Made by a program: the position numbers and the translations under genes
The notes under the pieces: generated by a model
The model's input: only the letters and a program-made list of their open reading frames with translations
What the model was told of the DNA's origin: nothing
The model's database searches: none
NCBI GenBank assembly: GCA_032622095.1
Contig: CP136066.1
Location: forward strand, 43,535,835-43,599,834
Reading direction: 5' to 3'
Source: Siphonodentalium dalli
Taxonomy: Eukaryota > Mollusca > Scaphopoda > Gadilida > Siphonodentaliidae
DNA: 64,000 nucleotides
Shown: positions 23,369 through 34,158 of the stretch, one piece after another
How the letters are laid out: each line of letters starts with the position of its first letter
Numbering within the stretch: position 1 is the stretch's first letter

Positions 23369-25110
23369 TATGATATATTTGTGAGTTTTGTTGCATATCA
23401 AAAGCCGTAATCATAACAGCATATATGGAATAACGACAACGAATAGAAGGAACATAAATTATAGTGACGTAATACCATCTTCGTAATAATTATCTGTTGT
23501 TGTTCATTGTGCGAAACGTGTCTATTAAATTCTATTAGAATGTAATTAAATTGGGTACGAACAGTCCAAGGACCCGTCTATATCATACAACATGGTATAT
23601 ATGAAGATATGAATAGAAGTTCAGCAGGGCGACCAAGACAGCTATATCGTGGGGACTAAAAAAACGGTCCACCCCCCTATCGTAATCACTACAGTATATA
23701 ACCACTCGAAAATAAGCCCATTCGCAATATCGAGTGTAACGATGGAAATCCGCCATCCATTAAGGTAATATTTCACACATACAACACAATCGACAGCCAG
23801 TGTATTAATTTTCAGTAAACAAGACACAATCTGTCGTACTCTGGAAAATAACACAGAATACAAACTATAGTTTTAAAGACCAAATGTGGCGAATTTGCAT
23901 GTTGCTCGAGAAAGCGATACCGGCCTGGATGGATGAAGACAGTACAAAACACAACTATTATTATTCTCTAACATAGCCATGCCATTATAGTTGAATCAAA
24001 CCAACTAAAGCGAACAAAACCATAAGAAAACTATTCCATTTCCAATTATATGGCGATATGTACCCATCTTAAATCATAACATGCATGAACGTTGACAAAC
24101 CACTCAGATTCTTGCAGTTTTGCATAAATTTTCGATGCGATTTTTGGAAGAAAGAACTGTATAGCCTATCACTTTAAGTGAAGTAAGAAAAGTAGCACCT
24201 GGAAAACGGAAACGTAGCCTTCATGCGATGTTTAAATAGCACATTTTCCGTCACTTACAACGCAAGATATAGGAAAAACTAATAACCAGAGAAACTTAAA
24301 GTGATCTGAAACACTCCAGTAGGGTGGCCAAATAGAAATGGGGAATAATCTTGCCCAAAGTAGTTATGTTTACACATATGTTATCCAAATCTACAACACA
24401 CACCGTCATTCTTATCTATTAATTAAATCAAGTGACTCTCGATGGCGAAATCTATTTCATTAGTTTATCATTGATAGTTGCGTCCCGAATCAAGAAGTAA
24501 ATATTTACAATTGATCGATGTTCAGACGATGTTTTCTGTGGAGTGGTACGGTCGGCGAGTTAGTAGAATGTTACATTCATCCAGTTGACATATCGCATGA
24601 ATACTAACTTAATAGTTTCACGCACTCGAACAAGTCCATAATATGTCTTTAACAATGTATAAGTAAATATATTTGTTTGCACAGTATTTAGAGATACTTT
24701 GTTCACAGAATTATTTTTATTTTTGTGCGGAGTATTTGCACAAAAAAACCCCACACAATCGAGGTGATAAATGCTTAAATTATTACATCACATTCCATAC
24801 ACCATACATCATCACTAAAACTGCATGACCAATCATATGTATCAATTACTTCTCTGAAAGTTAAAAACTTACCATTTTGTAAAGATTTCTTCTTATCATT
24901 TAGAAAAGTGGCATTTCTCGAGTATCGTAGGAGCCCCCGTGATTGTTTGCTAGTCGAATCAGCCCAGAACACGACCACTGTTCGACCCAGAGAGCGTTCG
25001 TCTGATAAATGAGTCGAGTTTGACTAGAACGACATATGCTAAATCGGTTACGAGTTGGTAGGGTACGAATTGGCAAGGGTACAATTACCAACACTGTGGA
25101 TATTATTACA
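23369..25110. other. No gene recognised
   Basis: AT-rich, with short frames only (longest 73 codons, minus, 23642-23863, no recognisable feature). No repeat boundaries were seen. Confidence 0.4.
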
Positions 25111-25562
25111 GGTTACACTGGTGTAAATATTTCCCATAGGCTTCAATGTTAACGTTTGTTGATCTGCATCAGAGGTCAAATGGAAACTGTTCAAACTGCC
25201 TTCGGATTATGTGAGCTTGACATCTGTGGAAACTTTCCCAATAAAAAAATCAACACCGTCTAGCAGGGAATCCACTTCAAATTTTCGTTTTTTCATGACT
25301 AGGGTCAGTTCCGCACTAAAAAAATATTGTCATTTTTTCAATCACACTTAAAATTTCTAAACAGCCACAACAGACTTCACCTTTAATGAATGGGCCTCTT
25401 GGCAAATGAAGTTTGTGGGAGAATGATTCCTTGAATTTTTGTCAACAGTTTACATTTAATTCATGCAACCAATCACAGCCCAGAGTGTTTTAACTGTGAA
25501 ACTCTATACTCCTCCCGCAACCGCAGGGGGGAGCTGCCTATAGTATTTACACCAGTGTAACC
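25111..25562 (+). repeat. Left terminal repeat of the composite (452 bp)
   Basis: Runs from GGTTACACTGGTGTAAATA to TATTTACACCAGTGTAACC. By eye it is identical to the right copy along its whole length, except for 25 extra bases near the right end (CCTCCCGCAACCGCAGGGGG and neighbours). No ORF. Confidence 0.9.
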
Positions 25563-26467
25563 TAAAGGGCCATGTGGCCTTTCTTCATATTTTTTGTGCA
25601 TAACCCATTGTGAACCTTGATATATACCTATAATTATTAAACTGATGTTGTTTTAAAAAAATGTGTTTTTAATGCCATGTGACCCTTTAATTGGAACCCA
25701 CCCAATAATACACCAATTCAGAATAAAAAGCCAAAATGCAGGTTGGATTTGAGTTTAATTTAATAATATGAGGCATCTAATAAAGCATGAGAAGTTATAC
25801 CACATTCATTTGATCAGGTTTTCACTTGGCTTTCATCTGTTGTGTCCCATGAATTTAATTTCTCCACAGGAACAGATATGCACAGGTTTCATTTAACCCT
25901 ATGCAAATCAGCTGCAGATTCACACAAAAAATGCCTTTACTTTGAAAAATAAATAGTGTGGAGGGTTCATTAGTCAGTAAACTTGGCATAATTTTGAAGA
26001 ACAATTACTACTTGTCCCAAAATCAGAAAAATTAAGTGGAAAATTATTTAAACAATGAGCTCAGACAAGGGTGTTTTAACCCTGGGTCAGGTGAATTTTC
26101 CTGATTGAAAATGGTGCTAAAATTTGTAATGTCTGCTGCAATCCCAATTAGAAGGAATCCTTAATCTATTGTCTCACAGTATCAAATGTCGTTAACTAAC
26201 ATTGGACAGGGGGTGCCAATGATGAGGTTATAATGACAACATGTTCCTTCAGCTGATAAAGTAGTAATATATCAACAGATAAGATGGCAGACATTTTCAA
26301 GCATCATTAATTTCAAAACTCCTTAAAAGCAAGGTGCTGATCTCAGAACGGTTAGTTGTCATCATTTCTCGAGACAAATATCATTTCTCATTGTAAAAAT
26401 TCTGGAAGTTGTATATTCGCGAGAAGAATTTTCCAAATTAATGCTGTTAATGTGACAGAGTTGTTGA

Positions 26468-26752
26468 GTGGATTTTGGAATTTGTGAGGACTGTGAGACA
26501 ATGAAGTTTACATTTGATAATCCCCTCAGATTCAAACCAGGACACAAACAGTTGTATAAAGCCAAGCGAGAACCATATGTGGATAACAGAGTAGTGAAAC
26601 ATTTACGCAAAAGAACGATCATTACATCACTGGACATTCTCGAAAAGCCAAACTCTGTGAGAGCACATCAAACTCGGTCTGCTGCAAACAGTCTTAATCC
26701 AAGAGGGAAGGGTCAATCTGACAACAAAAGAGCCTGAAAGAAAAAATGAAAG
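26468..26752 (+). CDS. Possible first exon of the composite's transposase
   Basis: An 89-codon frame (26468-26737) begins MDFGICEDCETMKFTFDN and is rich in lysine and arginine, as expected for an N-terminal DNA-binding segment. A donor-like AG|GTAAAC lies at 26751-26754, and an acceptor (TTTAATTTTCAG) ends at 27320. The frame that would join in phase to the next exon is not the 89-codon frame, so a +1 frameshift before the donor or a different splice site is needed. This is an inference; the exon may be wrong. Confidence 0.4.
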
Positions 26753-27320
26753 GTAAACATCTCTCACAATATTCCATGCAACAAACAATGTTATATGCAT
26801 GTTCTTTTCATCATATAGATAAGAAATGGGGGGGGGGGGTATGAAATTCAGCATTATAATATCAATAAACTAAACATATATTTGATCTTCTCAAATCAAG
26901 TGTATGACTTTAAAATCTTTTTTCAAAATCTTGGCTGTGTCCTCCTGCATGACAAAAAAAATTAATTTGACATGCCCCCATACCTCTGTGTGCAGGAAAT
27001 GATTTGAAAACTGTACCCTGAGTCAAAACACAGGTTTTCAGCCTAATAATTTGCAGATAGAGTTACTCCCCTTATTCTGTTCATATGAATTGGGTCACTA
27101 ATTGCAAACAGCACAGGTATAACATTGCTTTGCATGCAGATATATATAAATTAAATTGCAGCACTGTGAGTGCTTTAGTTTACTATTCATTCAAAGGACT
27201 GTTTGGAGCAGGCAGTGTTTTTAAAGAAAAAAAATATCTCACAGTTACACCGATATGTATGTACCTTTAATATATATGGTTCAAAGAGTAAAATTTAGGA
27301 TTTTAATTTTTAATTTTCAG

Positions 27321-29102
27321 AAATGATAGCCCAGACAAGAGATGTGTCAGTGGTTGGCAATGCGAATGCGGATCAAACAGGGTGGTCAATATACGCCGAA
27401 ATGCGATGATGTGGAACTCTTCCTTCGAAAAACATAGGGCATATAAACCCACGTGTACAGGATTCCTATACTGGGACATGAACGCTGAGGAAATTCGTGG
27501 AATTGGATGTAGAGAGAAAATGATTTGCACGTATTGTGATTTTAGATCTGAAATTTTCAACCTGTATGATGAAATTATAACAGGGAACCGTGGCAGGAGA
27601 CCAGCAAAACCAAATGTTGGACTTTCAGTCGGATTATCTAAAACACCCATTGCAGCAGGAGGATTCAGACGCATATGTGCAAGTGCTAATATTCCCCCGC
27701 CAGCCGAAAAGTCAATTCAGAGCACAGCAAATAAAAGTTTACCAAAAATTGAGGAAATAAATAAAAAGGATCTCCGAGAAAGACGTTCGAAACTCATACA
27801 TAAACAACAAACTGATGGAAAGAAGAGTCCACATATCATCGACGCACAGGCAGATGGACTTTATAATAATCCGATTTATTCTGGGTGTGGCAGAAACCCA
27901 TTTCAACCAAGCACTCAAGTTATATACAGTGTTGTTGAAAATCTAACGCCGTCACATGACATTATTGGACTTGTGGTGCACAACAAGCTTTGTTCGAAAC
28001 GCAAACACCTGAATAAATGTGATAATCACACATGTGGGAAAGACTGTTTCGCAACGATTCCATTTGAGAAGAGCATCGGCGATGAGAGAACATGGGCAAA
28101 AGAAGCATTTGGTGAAATGAAAACCAATAGCAATATCGAGATTGGTCACCTTGTTACTGATCCCGATGCAGCGGGCTTCAAAGGCTGTGAGGATCTCTAT
28201 GACGAAGGAGCAACAGCGACCAGACCAACTCATCAACTGGACTCAGCTCATGTGTCGAGAAACCATCGGAAATTCATCAAAAACATAAGACGCTGCCAAC
28301 TCTCATCGCTGGACCTGACCTAAAAAGCAAATCAAAACTGATAAATAAACTCGCAATGAACATTTCTGATCGATGTCAGGGTGAATTGACATCTGCGGGA
28401 AAGCATTTCAAAGCCAACGCTGAAGGAATGAAGAAACATTTACTGAATGTGAAAGAAGCAATAGTGAAGTGTTTCCAAAACTCCCATGTTATATGTAAAA
28501 AATACTCATATCTGTGCAAGGGAACGAAAAAATCCAACTGGATCGTTAAAAATGAAACTGTGCTAGGACCCAAATTTACGATCAATAAAACTTCGGACTG
28601 TTCGGATATTCTCACGGAGTGTGTTGACTACAGACTGTGTCCACAAATGATTGACAAGACTTTTCTTGGCATGAACACGCAAAAAGCCGAGGCATTCAAC
28701 AGAGCAATTCGGGTATCTCTGCCCAAAAATGTGACATTTACCCGAAATGTTAGTGGGCGTGCACATTCAGCTTGCCATTCCACAAATGTAGGCTGTGGGA
28801 ATTCCATATCTGTGTTGTGTAAAGAACTTGATTGTGAGATTCACCCAAGATCAAAAGTGTCCAAAAGACTTGCAGCAGTGCAGAAGGCTGGAAATGACTT
28901 GAGATCATATAAAATGACCAAAAAGTCCAAACGGACAAGAGTGGACAGGAGGGCAAAGTTATATGCTCTCTACGACAAACATAGTGAGGAAATTGCCTAT
29001 CAGAAGGATATCATGATTCCACCTGAAGCATGTCCCAAACAGTTAAAGGAACACACATACACTAAGTCATCCAAGTGGAAAAGGGTTAAACCAAGGAGGT
29101 GA
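27321..29102 (+). pseudogene. Mutator-like (MULE) DDE transposase, one frameshift
   Basis: After a good 3' splice site (27320) the frame is open to 28323, then continues in another frame to 29102. The second frame reads KTLPTLIAGPD upstream of its first ATG, so one frameshift at about 28280-28290 separates two otherwise colinear halves. Features in order: a cysteine-rich start (GWQCEC, CTYC, CDF); a GRRPAKPNVGLSVGLS segment; YNNPIYSGCGRNPFQP; GDERTW; VTDPDA with Asp codon 28158-28160; HVSRNHRKFIK; and NTQKAEAFNR with Glu codon 28689-28691, followed by LPKNVTFTRN and GRAHSA. This order, the TDPD and the late E in NTQKxE fit a eukaryotic Mutator-like transposase family. Which acidic residues are catalytic is inferred. 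It could be functional if the frameshift is a sequence error. No second copy lies in the window. Confidence 0.75.
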
Positions 29103-29122
29103 AATGTACCTTTCTCTTTAAC

Positions 29123-29521
29123 TCAAATCAGACAAAAGGGTCTATGTGCCCTAGTGCAATATTTCTGTCCCTCGCAATGGCGTCGTTCAACATTTTTTTC
29201 ATGGCTTTCCATAACAATGTGGTCGGGATTTACACATGTCTTCCTATGGCATATGTGACTAAGTTCGAGGCTGCCAGGGTAATAGGCGGGTGGAGACATC
29301 GCGAGTCTGTGTTTTATGACGAATGCTATTCGGTGGACACCCCAATCCTTTCTCGGCTGACCGGGCTCAGAATTATAACTCGACGGGAACTTGACATATA
29401 AATATCCATAACCGTCCTTTCTTGTCCGACCTGTCCAAACGCGACAGTCGAACAACCCCTCAAATCTCGATTTTTCGGATAATTTCGCATTGTAAAAATC
29501 ATAAAATTGACTCTCCTCCAT
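29123..29521 (-). CDS. I-PpoI-like His-Me finger endonuclease (132 aa)
   Basis: An intron-less 132-codon frame ending just 3' of, and convergent with, the transposase. The core LELSHICHRKTCVNPDHIV then ESHEKNVERRHC matches the zinc-binding His-Me (beta-beta-alpha-metal) nuclease I-PpoI. H89 sits where its general base is, and N110 where its metal-binding Asn is. Zinc ligands are C26, C91, C96 and H101 (first site) and C116, C122, H126 and C130 (second site). VHRIAF (62-67) and W29-x-G lie upstream as in the family. All key residues are present, so the protein is probably active as a DNA nuclease. I-PpoI is a group I intron homing enzyme; here there is no intron and the gene lies inside a transposon. 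It may nick or cut during transposition, or be a captured selfish gene. The start is the first ATG of the frame. Confidence 0.8.
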   Translation of the reverse strand: MEESQFYDFYNAKLSEKSRFEGLFDCRVWTGRTRKDGYGYLYVKFPSSYNSEPGQPRKDWGVHRIAFVIKHRLAMSPPAYYPGSLELSHICHRKTCVNPDHIVMESHEKNVERRHCEGQKYCTRAHRPFCLI

Positions 29522-29602
29522 GTTTATTCACTTGTATGACTTAAATGTGTGTTTAAAAATTGGATTTGGGACATGCTATCAGGAACTGGATATATACCTT
29601 TA

Positions 29603-30029
29603 GGTTACACTGGTGTAAATATTTCCCATAGGCTTCAATGTTAACGTTTGTTGATCTGCATCAGAGGTCAAATGGAAACTGTTCAAACTGCCTTCGGATT
29701 ATGTGAGCTTGACATCTGTGGAAACTTTCCCAATAAAAAAATCAACACCGTCTAGCAGGGAATCCACTTCAAATTTTCGTTTTTTCATGACTAGGGTCAG
29801 TTCCGCACTAAAAAAATATTGTCATTTTTTCAATCACACTTAAAATTTCTAAACAGCCACAACAGACTTCACCTTTAATGAATGGGCCTCTTGGCAAATG
29901 AAGTTTGTGGGAGAATGATTCCTTGAATTTTTGTCAACAGTTTACATTTAATTCATGCAACCAATCACAGCCCAGAGTGTTTTAACTGTGAAACTCTATA
30001 CTGCCTATAGTATTTACACCAGTGTAACC
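29603..30029 (+). repeat. Right terminal repeat of the composite (427 bp)
   Basis: Direct repeat of 25111-25562 with a 25-bp deletion next to CTCTATACT, leaving the GCCTATAGTATTTACACC end. Otherwise no differences were found by eye, so either the duplication is very recent or the copies are kept alike by gene conversion. Confidence 0.9.
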
Positions 30030-30214
30030 TACAAACGTTTCAAGAGTTGAAATTCCGATCAGACACATCAGACAACACAGAACTCAAAATCGTTTCAAAC
30101 GAAGAGAACAACAATAAAATCGGTCTTAATATACAGGCACTGCCATTGAATGTTGTGAGTTTATTCGACCCCCCCCCCCCACCACTGCCCGGGATAGCAC
30201 AGGTTGTGTGCACC

Positions 30215-30305
30215 CAGCACGGGTGTACCCGGTGTGGCTGTGCATGTGGGCATTGGTGTCGTGTATGGATACAACGAGAGTAGCTACATGGTCATGTGTG
30301 TGTTA
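30215..30305 (+). repeat. Foldback-type minisatellite fragment, left of Helitron array
   Basis: GGGCATTGGTGTCGTGTATG...ACGAGAGTAGCTACATGGTC matches 5958-6015 of the Foldback left arm closely. The match breaks off at 30305 and resumes at 33575, so this is a second copy split by the Helitron block. A C12 tract lies just upstream (30169-30180). Confidence 0.75.
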
Positions 30306-30907
30306 TCTATCTATACTATATATTTTGAGACTGCACCCATCGAGCTCATTTTTCGTATATAAGTGTAAAAACCCACGAACACCGTAGTTGTCGCGTTATG
30401 GAGAAGCTCTGAGCACCCTTATCCACTCCCAAATCACAGCAAAGGCACGGCGTGGGTTAATCAAGTGATTATTTAATGAGCGTTTGTTTTTGACGCATCG
30501 CTATAAAGAGCGTCTGTTTCCCACTCAACGTTATTAGCATCTGCAGAGTTATACGGGAACATTGAGTGCTTTCCTATGCGGGGAGATTTATTGGATGCCA
30601 TAGTACTCTTACAACATCATTGTTATAGTATGTATGACACTTAGGTCAGGGCTTAGGGGGGGGGTAGTTATAGGCATAATGCTTCTCAGAAATAAAAATT
30701 AAATTAAAAAAACATTTGTTTCTGACCAACCCTGCGAGCACGGATGGCGCGCTTTGTTTTTAAAGTATATACCTTTGGTATATACCGAAATCATCCCAGA
30801 TAATCACGATATAGCATCAGATTTCTCCCTAGATATACCGTTATAAAGCTACTGGAATCTGCCAATCTATCTATTCTATTCTATCTACTATATAATTTGA
30901 GACTTCC

Positions 30908-30971
<64 letters not shown>

Positions 30972-31828
30972 GTGTGTATATGTGTGGGTACTTCATAGAA
31001 TCCAAAACGCGTGTACAGATTGAGCTCAAACTTCCTATGTAAGTGTAAATTCACACCGACACGACCGTGGTCGCGTTTTGGAGAAGCTCAGAGCACCGTT
31101 TCTCCAATCCCAAATCACCGCAATCGGCACTTCGGGGTTAAGACATTAACAATCTTTATATTGACCTTATACGGAGGCGTTAACAATCAACGCTCTTTAT
31201 TGCAAATGACGTGGCTAAACGACTGACCCCATGCGTCCGAAATACGGATGCTGATTCCAATGGACGTGGCTAAACGACTGACCCCATGCGTCCGAAATAC
31301 GGATGCGGACGAAATGCAATTATCTCGACTAAAAAGGCAGAATTGATCTAAGAGCTCGAAATATTATGCAGAGGGATTTCAATCACGGGATTAATTGACT
31401 GTCCGCTCTGAAGTTTAGGACGGGGAGGACGGGTACCATGAATTAACTCATTGAAAAACAAAGAATGCGTTATCTCGGAAACGGGTGGAGCTATCGACTT
31501 GAAATTTGCTATGTGAATGTATCTTGCCCCGTATACAAATTTTATCGGGTCGCCGAGCCCGTGCGACGCCAGCTTCGCGCATGCGCAGACGAGATCTCGG
31601 AAACGGGTGGAGCTATCGACTTGAAATTTGGTATGTGAATGTATCTTGCCCCGGGTACGAATTTTATCGGGTCGCCGACCCCGTGCGACGCAAGCTTCGC
31701 GCATGCGCAGACCAGATCTCGGAAACGGGTGGAGCTATCGACTTGAAATTTGGTTAAATTAAAAACATGTCATGATTCTGAAACAAAGCCATGAGACGAA
31801 TGCCGCCAGTAGCGGGCTAACCTGCTAG
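30306..31828 (+). mobile_element. Helitron unit 1 (with a second 5' end at 30884)
   Basis: Starts TCTATCTATACTATATATTT. A second, better start, TCTACTATATAATTTGAGAC, follows an A at 30883, so one element probably inserted in or fused to another. It contains a (TA)n tract at 30909-30967, an AACGCTCTTTATTGC segment, and two copies of the 122-bp repeat (from about 31576 and 31698). It ends with the CCGCCAGTAGCGGG hairpin and CTAG. Confidence 0.65.
30909..30967. repeat. (TA)n microsatellite
   Basis: About 29 uninterrupted TA units near the 5' end of a Helitron unit; shorter versions of the same tract occur at 22618-22633 and about 36168-36200. Confidence 0.95.
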
Positions 31829-32337
31829 TCTCATATATATTTTGAAGACCTTTGTCTGTCTGTCTGTCTGTATGTCTGTCTGTCTGTCATTAATACAAAT
31901 CTACGATTCTCGACGATCGGGACGAAACTTGGTACGTGTGTGTAGTTTGACCAGGCGGTCGTCGTTGTCGTATTGGCGAGCCCTTGTGTCGCCCGCTTCG
32001 CGCATGCGCAGACGAGATCTCGGAAACGGGTGGAGCTATCGACTTGAAATTTGCTATGTGAATGTATCTTGCCCCGGATACGAATTTTATCGGGTCGCCG
32101 AGCCCGTGCGACACAAGCTTCGCGCATGCGCAGACGAGATCTCGGAAACGTGTAGAGCTATCGACTTGAAATTTGGTATGTGAATGTATCTTGCCCCGGA
32201 TACGAATTTTATCGGGTCGCCGAGCCCATGCGACGCCAGCTTCGCGCATGCGCAGACCAGATCTCGGAAACGTGTAGAGCTATCGACTTGAAATTTGGTT
32301 TTTGAATAGCACGGACAACGTCGGGCTCATCGGCTAG
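31829..32337 (+). mobile_element. Helitron unit 2 with 122-bp minisatellite
   Basis: TCTCATATATATTTTGAAGA, a GTCTGTCTG microsatellite, then a lead-in (CGATCGGGACGAAACTTGGT) and 122-bp repeats with CGCGCATGCGCAG at 31999, 32121 and 32243. Ends with the GGACAACGTC hairpin and CTAG. Plus- and minus-strand frames across the repeats are open because the repeat lacks stops in those frames; they are not genes. Confidence 0.8.
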
Positions 32338-32969
32338 TCTCATATATATTTTGAAGACCTCTGTTTGTCTGTCTGTATGTATGTCTGTCTGTATGCCATT
32401 GATACAAATCTACGATTATCGACCGATCGGGACGAAACTTGGTACGTGTGTGTAGTTTGACCAGGCGGTGGACGTTGTCGTATTGGCGAGCCCGCGCGGC
32501 GCCCGCTTCGCGCATGCGCAGACGAGATATCGGAAACGTGTGGAGCTGTCGACTTGAAATTTGCTATGTGAATGTATCTTGCCCCGGATACGAATTTTAT
32601 CGGGTCGCCGAGCCCGTGCGACGCCAGCTTCGCGCATGCGCAGACGAGATCTCGCAAACGGGTGGAGCTATCGACTTGAAATTTGGTATGTGAATGTATC
32701 TTGCCCCGGATACGAAATTTATCGGGTCGCCAAGCCCGTGTGACGCCAGCTTCGCGCATGCGCAGACGAGATCTGGGAAACGGGTGGAGCTATCGACTTG
32801 AAATTTGGTATGTGAATGTATTTTGCCCCGGATACGAATTTTATCGGGTCGCCGAGCCCGTGCGACGCAAGCTTCGCGCATGCGCATACCAGATCTCGGA
32901 AACGGGTAGAGCTATCGACTTGAAATTTGGTTTTTGAATAGCCCGGACAACGTCGGGCTCATCGGCTAG
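32338..32969 (+). mobile_element. Helitron unit 3 with 122-bp minisatellite
   Basis: Same termini as unit 2, with one more repeat copy (CGCGCATGCGCAG about every 122 bp from 32508 to 32874). Copy-number difference between adjacent units shows that the central array changes length. Confidence 0.8.
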
Positions 32970-33574
32970 TCTATTATATATTTTGGAAGATCTGTCTGTG
33001 TGTCTGTCTGTCTGTAATCGATGGACTCGAAAACGGCCGAGCCGATTTCGATGAAACTTGGTATGTGGGAGTATTTTCGGCCGGGGAGTGACATAGGCCT
33101 ATTAATTTGCCCGTGAGACGTGACCTTGACCTTGAAATCGGGTAATTTCAAGGTCAAACGCCCGAATATCGCGGGATTTCGATGAAAATTAGTGTCTAGG
33201 GATACTTTCGTATGGGGAGTCTCATAAGCCTATTAATTTGCCCGTGCGACGAGACCTTGACCTTGAAATCGGGTCAATTCAAGGTAAAATCGCGAATTTT
33301 GATGGGATTTCCACGAAATTTGATACATAGGGTCACTTTTGTCAACTGAGTATTTTGGACGGGTCAAATCGTGACCCCGTCCTGACCTTGACCTTCGAAA
33401 TGACCAATTCAATGTCAAATCGGGTAAAACCGGATGGATTTCGACGGGCACGTTTGTCGGGTACTTTTGTCTGGGCAGTGTTTTGGACTGGTCAAATCGT
33501 GACCCCACTTGGCCTTGACCTTCAAAATGGACAGTTCAAGGTCAAAGCCCGGACGAAGTCGGGTCACCTTCTAG
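32970..33574 (+). mobile_element. Helitron unit 4, second subfamily (CTTGACCTTGA repeats)
   Basis: TCTATTATATATTTTGGAAG start, CTGTCTG tract, then GAAACTTGGTATGTGGGAGT and several units with GTGACCTTGACCTTGAAATC followed by ATTTCAAGGTCAAA, which can fold back on itself. Ends GGACGAAGTC hairpin, ACCTT, CTAG. Confidence 0.8.
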
Positions 33575-33710
33575 TTTATGTATATATGTAGTGACTGTAA
33601 GGTCATGGTGGGATGTACATGTCTACCATGTGTGGCTCTATTGTGACAGGTTGGTGTATACATATGCATGTGCTGTCTGTATGATCATGGGTAGAGTGTG
33701 TGGATACACG
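33575..33710 (+). repeat. Foldback-type minisatellite fragment, right of Helitron array
   Basis: TTTATGTATATATGTAGTGA...GGTCATGGTGGGATG continues the Foldback-arm match (6016-6150) exactly where 30305 left off. Confidence 0.75.
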
Positions 33711-33865
33711 AGGACTTCTTTGATTCTGGAATAAGCCCATAGTGGACTTATACCGGTTATTCCGTTGGGTGGCGCGGACCACAGTTAAAACACAAATATA
33801 CACAGCGTATAGCTGGTTCTGCAACATGTCCTCAAGAAAATAGATTCATATTGATTCTACATATT

Positions 33866-34015
33866 GTTAAATAAAACAGAAATTAAATAAGCTCACTATA
33901 GGCCTATGTCAGAATCAAATAAATCCAATATGAACCTATAGATTCAAATTGGATTTATTTGATTCTGAAATAGGCCTATAGTGAGCTTATTTAATTTCTG
34001 TTTTATTTATTTAAC
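33866..34015. mobile_element. Near-perfect palindrome, 150 bp (MITE)
   Basis: Left arm GTTAAATAAAACAGAAATTA...CAAATAAATCCAAT and right arm its complement, about 65 bp each, around an 18-nt loop. AGGCCTAT lies in both arms. No ORF. Confidence 0.75.
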
Positions 34016-34158
34016 TAATTCGTTAATCGAAATGTTGAAAAACTAACGCCGTTATAACCTCCACCAGTGTACCACGAGACTCCACGCCAAATTTTACTGA
34101 AATCGGACATGCATGCAGTCTGGGAGAAAAATCCGGACAGACAGATCCTACTCTTATA

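Larger units (their letters stand above)
25111..30029. mobile_element. Composite element: two terminal repeats, MULE-like transposase, HNH nuclease
   Basis: A 4919-bp unit bounded by two copies of a 427-452 bp repeat in direct orientation (25111-25562 and 29603-30029). Each copy itself has GGTTACAC...GTGTAACC inverted ends, so the whole unit also ends in inverted GGTTACACTGGTGTAAATA. Immediately outside, TACA precedes the left end and TACA follows the right end. The inner flanks differ (TAAA, TTTA), which fits transposition of the whole composite with a 4-bp target duplication rather than two independent repeats. Inside are a Mutator-like DDE transposase (27321-29102, plus) and an I-PpoI-like endonuclease (29123-29521, minus). 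The layout resembles a bacterial composite transposon. An alternative is an autonomous element into whose ends two copies of one MITE inserted. Confidence 0.65.
30306..33574 (+). mobile_element. Helitron tandem array 1 (3269 bp)
   Basis: Begins TC after A30305 and ends CTAG before T33575. The uninterrupted homologous sequence exists at about 6001-6030, where GTGTGTTG is directly followed by TTTATGTATATATGG. The block is several Helitron units head to tail: each ends in a GCCCGGAC...GTCGGG hairpin plus CTAG, and the next begins TC at once. Unit junctions are at 31828/31829, 32337/32338 and 32969/32970. No Rep/helicase gene is present, so all units are non-autonomous. Confidence 0.8.

Noticed and set aside
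27382-27384. GTG as the transposase start
   Set aside because: The frame is open further upstream to a good splice acceptor at 27320, so translation probably enters from an earlier exon.
25111-30029. LTR retrotransposon (direct repeats as LTRs)
   Set aside because: The repeats lack TG...CA ends, have their own inverted termini, and the internal genes are a DDE transposase and a nuclease rather than gag-pol.
31348-32887. Many overlapping 60-139 codon frames with repeated MREAGVARARRPDK or RLEICYVNVSCPGYEF text
   Set aside because: They are both-strand translations of the 122-bp Helitron repeat, which lacks stops in several frames; no independent coding signal.
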